Virus record (IMG/VR): IMGVR_UViG_3300031841_004183
Span: 1 to 29,356 of that record
Reading direction: 5' to 3' (one strand)
Length of the DNA stretch: 29,356 nt
Source: a virus
The translations under genes were made by a program, and so were the position numbers. Shown in pieces: positions 28,054 to 29,356 of the stretch (position 1 is its first letter; every line of letters starts with the position of its first letter). Under the pieces are notes generated by a model, which worked only from the letters and a program-made list of their open reading frames with translations, was not told the origin of the DNA and ran no database searches.

Positions 28054-29088
28054 GTGATAGTAATCCCAGAGCAGTATACCATACCGGTCTTATACGAAAA
28101 TATATATAAGATATCGTATAATAGGTATAATAAATCGTATAACGGATGCTGCCCTATATGTAGAGAGGGTGGTTCATGGGGTCGAAAAAAGCGTTTTTAT
28201 TATATACCTAATAAGGATTTGGCATACTGTCATAATTGCGGATATAGTAAAAAGACCTTAGGGTTTTTAGTAGATATTACTAATAAGCCTATGCATGTCA
28301 TTATCAATGAAGTTAAAAACTTGGATGTGGATATTGCAGTTACCCGTGAAGAAAAGCAAGAAGTAAAAAAGGTTGTAGATAAAAGCTTGCCGGAAGATTG
28401 TATTAACTTATCTGATCCGAGTCAAGTAGAATATTATAAAGATAATGCAGCTGTTAAGATAGCTTTAAATTTAATTAGAGATAGAAAGCTTGATAGAGGT
28501 ATTAATAAACCGAAAACGTTTTATATTTCATTAAAAGATAGAGTACATAAAAATAGACTTATACTACCGTTTTATGATGAAAATGGGGATATAATATTTT
28601 ATCAATCTAGAGGCTTAACTAAAAAAGACTTATACGAGAGACCAAAATATCTTAGTAAAGTAGGTGCTGAGAGGAGTCTATATGGTATGCAGAATATTAA
28701 CCCGGATTTGGATAACGTTTTTATATTTGAAGGTCCTATTGATAGTTATTTTGTTGAAAATGGTTTAGCTACTTGCGGTATTACAGAGAATAGTAGTAAG
28801 ATGTTTACTGCATTACAGAAACAGCAAATCAATAAACTAAACTTATACGAAAAAATCTATGTATTAGACAATCAATACTGCGATAAAGCTGCTTTAAACA
28901 AGAGTATTGTATTAGCTGATAGTGGTGAGAAAGTTTTTATATGGCCGAAAGCGTTAAAAAGGTTTAAAGACTTTAACGATGTATGCGTTGCTGGTAATAA
29001 AGACAAAATAAACCCTGAATTCATATTAAAAAATACTCATTCAGGGCTTAAAGCTAAATTATTATTAACTGAAATTAAGAATAGTTAA
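28054..29088 (+). CDS. 61: gp61 DNA primase
   Basis: A 344-residue primase; T4 gp61 is 342. It makes RNA primers for the lagging strand with helicase gp41. The N-terminal zinc ribbon has CPIC (C33, C36) and CHNC (C59, C62). A Toprim core follows: RLILPFYDENGDIIFYQSRG, then FIFEGPIDSYFVENG (catalytic Glu), and YVLDNQYCDKAALNKS (Asp). FKDFNDVCVAG provides the last acidic residues. The start is GTG at 28054. An ATG two bases earlier is followed at once by TGA, the same arrangement as at gene 43. The 3' end lies 8 bases from the convergent minus-strand gene. Confidence 0.92.
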   Translation: MIVIPEQYTIPVLYENIYKISYNRYNKSYNGCCPICREGGSWGRKKRFYYIPNKDLAYCHNCGYSKKTLGFLVDITNKPMHVIINEVKNLDVDIAVTREEKQEVKKVVDKSLPEDCINLSDPSQVEYYKDNAAVKIALNLIRDRKLDRGINKPKTFYISLKDRVHKNRLILPFYDENGDIIFYQSRGLTKKDLYERPKYLSKVGAERSLYGMQNINPDLDNVFIFEGPIDSYFVENGLATCGITENSSKMFTALQKQQINKLNLYEKIYVLDNQYCDKAALNKSIVLADSGEKVFIWPKALKRFKDFNDVCVAGNKDKINPEFILKNTHSGLKAKLLLTEIKNS

Positions 29089-29096
29089 ATTATAGT

Positions 29097-29356
29097 TTAA
29101 TACCCTTCATTATCTTCATCGGTTAAAGTACCAACTTCAGCGTCATGAATCATTCCGCTAGCATCTACCGCACCTGTATCATCGATATATAAAGAATCAA
29201 CAATACCGGTCATTGTAGTACCGTTATCATCTTCAAATTCTACAGGTACCATTTCATACCCACCACCAACACCGACAGGTGCTAAGTCTTCAATATCATA
29301 ATCGGTAATCGTTACGTCAGATGCTTTATACTTACCAGGTCCTAATTCTGTATCAC
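29097..29356 (-). CDS. C-terminal part of an acidic protein, start beyond the window (partial)
   Basis: On the minus strand an open frame enters from the right edge and ends at TAA (29099-29097), giving about 86 residues with no internal stop. It is acidic and rich in Gly, Asp and Thr (for example TITDYDIEDLAPVGVGGGYEM and TGIVDSLYIDDTGAVDASGM) and ends DEDNEGY. Its beta-rich, low-Lys character is common in virion structural proteins. It is convergent with primase across 8 bases. Its orientation matches the other late genes. No family is recognised. Confidence 0.65.
   Translation of the reverse strand, partial: DTELGPGKYKASDVTITDYDIEDLAPVGVGGGYEMVPVEFEDDNGTTMTGIVDSLYIDDTGAVDASGMIHDAEVGTLTDEDNEGY

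Noticed and set aside
1-29356. tRNA genes, CRISPR arrays, insertion sequences, introns or inteins
   Set aside because: No cloverleaf with anticodon arm, no regularly spaced repeats, no transposase-like frame and no interruption of gp43, uvsX or other usual intron/intein hosts was seen.

Overview
The window is a piece of a large, AT-rich, T4-like tailed-phage genome (contractile-tail, T4 superfamily). It carries a nearly complete T4-type replication, recombination and late-transcription gene set: uvsY, uvsW, the late sigma factor gp55, gp47/gp46, DNA polymerase gp43, uvsX, helicase gp41, a probable gp59 loader, gp32, sliding clamp gp45, the Rnh 5' nuclease and primase gp61. The clamp loader (gp44/62) is not here. 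The style (no zinc site in gp32, TATAAATA-type late promoters, gene-for-gene compactness) resembles marine T4-like phages. No photosynthesis genes, tRNAs or host genes are visible, so the host cannot be named from this window.

Layout. 1-537 (minus): the end of a GIY-YIG endonuclease gene and a small basic late protein. 559-5710 (plus): uvsY-uvsW-55-47-46. 5729-9520: a glycosyltransferase, then gp43. 9551-10802: three small unknowns, with a strong terminator between the first and second. 10840-12685: uvsX and queC. 12675-14373 (minus): an island of two late genes, one with duplicated calcium-loop motifs. 14422-15965: a class II glutamine amidotransferase, a small formyltransferase and a DUF5664 nucleotide hydrolase-like protein. 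15952-18483: GDP-fucose synthase-like protein, GDP-mannose dehydratase and a glycosyltransferase-like protein. 18471-24091: gp41, an orphan DHHA1-like protein, a small protein, the gp59 candidate, gp32, a Q/P-rich protein, gp45 and two small unknowns. 24123-26660: a rhamnose pathway (NRS/ER-like epimerase-reductase, RmlA, RmlB). 26647-29088: small protein, Rnh, late small protein, primase. 29097-29356 (minus): the end of another gene. No gap reaches 300 bases.

Two themes stand out. First, promoters are highly regular. Many plus-strand transcription units start with TTGATT/TTGATA, 16-17 bases, TATAAT, then only 6-8 bases to the start codon, so their mRNAs should be leaderless. Late genes start with NATAAATA exactly 5 bases before ATG. 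At both divergent junctions the early-type and late promoters physically overlap, which looks like a built-in early/late switch. Second, base- and sugar-modification genes are threaded through the replication modules: queC + amidotransferase + formyltransferase + DUF5664 (a possible 7-deazaguanine DNA-modification set), and two deoxysugar pathways with two glycosyltransferases.
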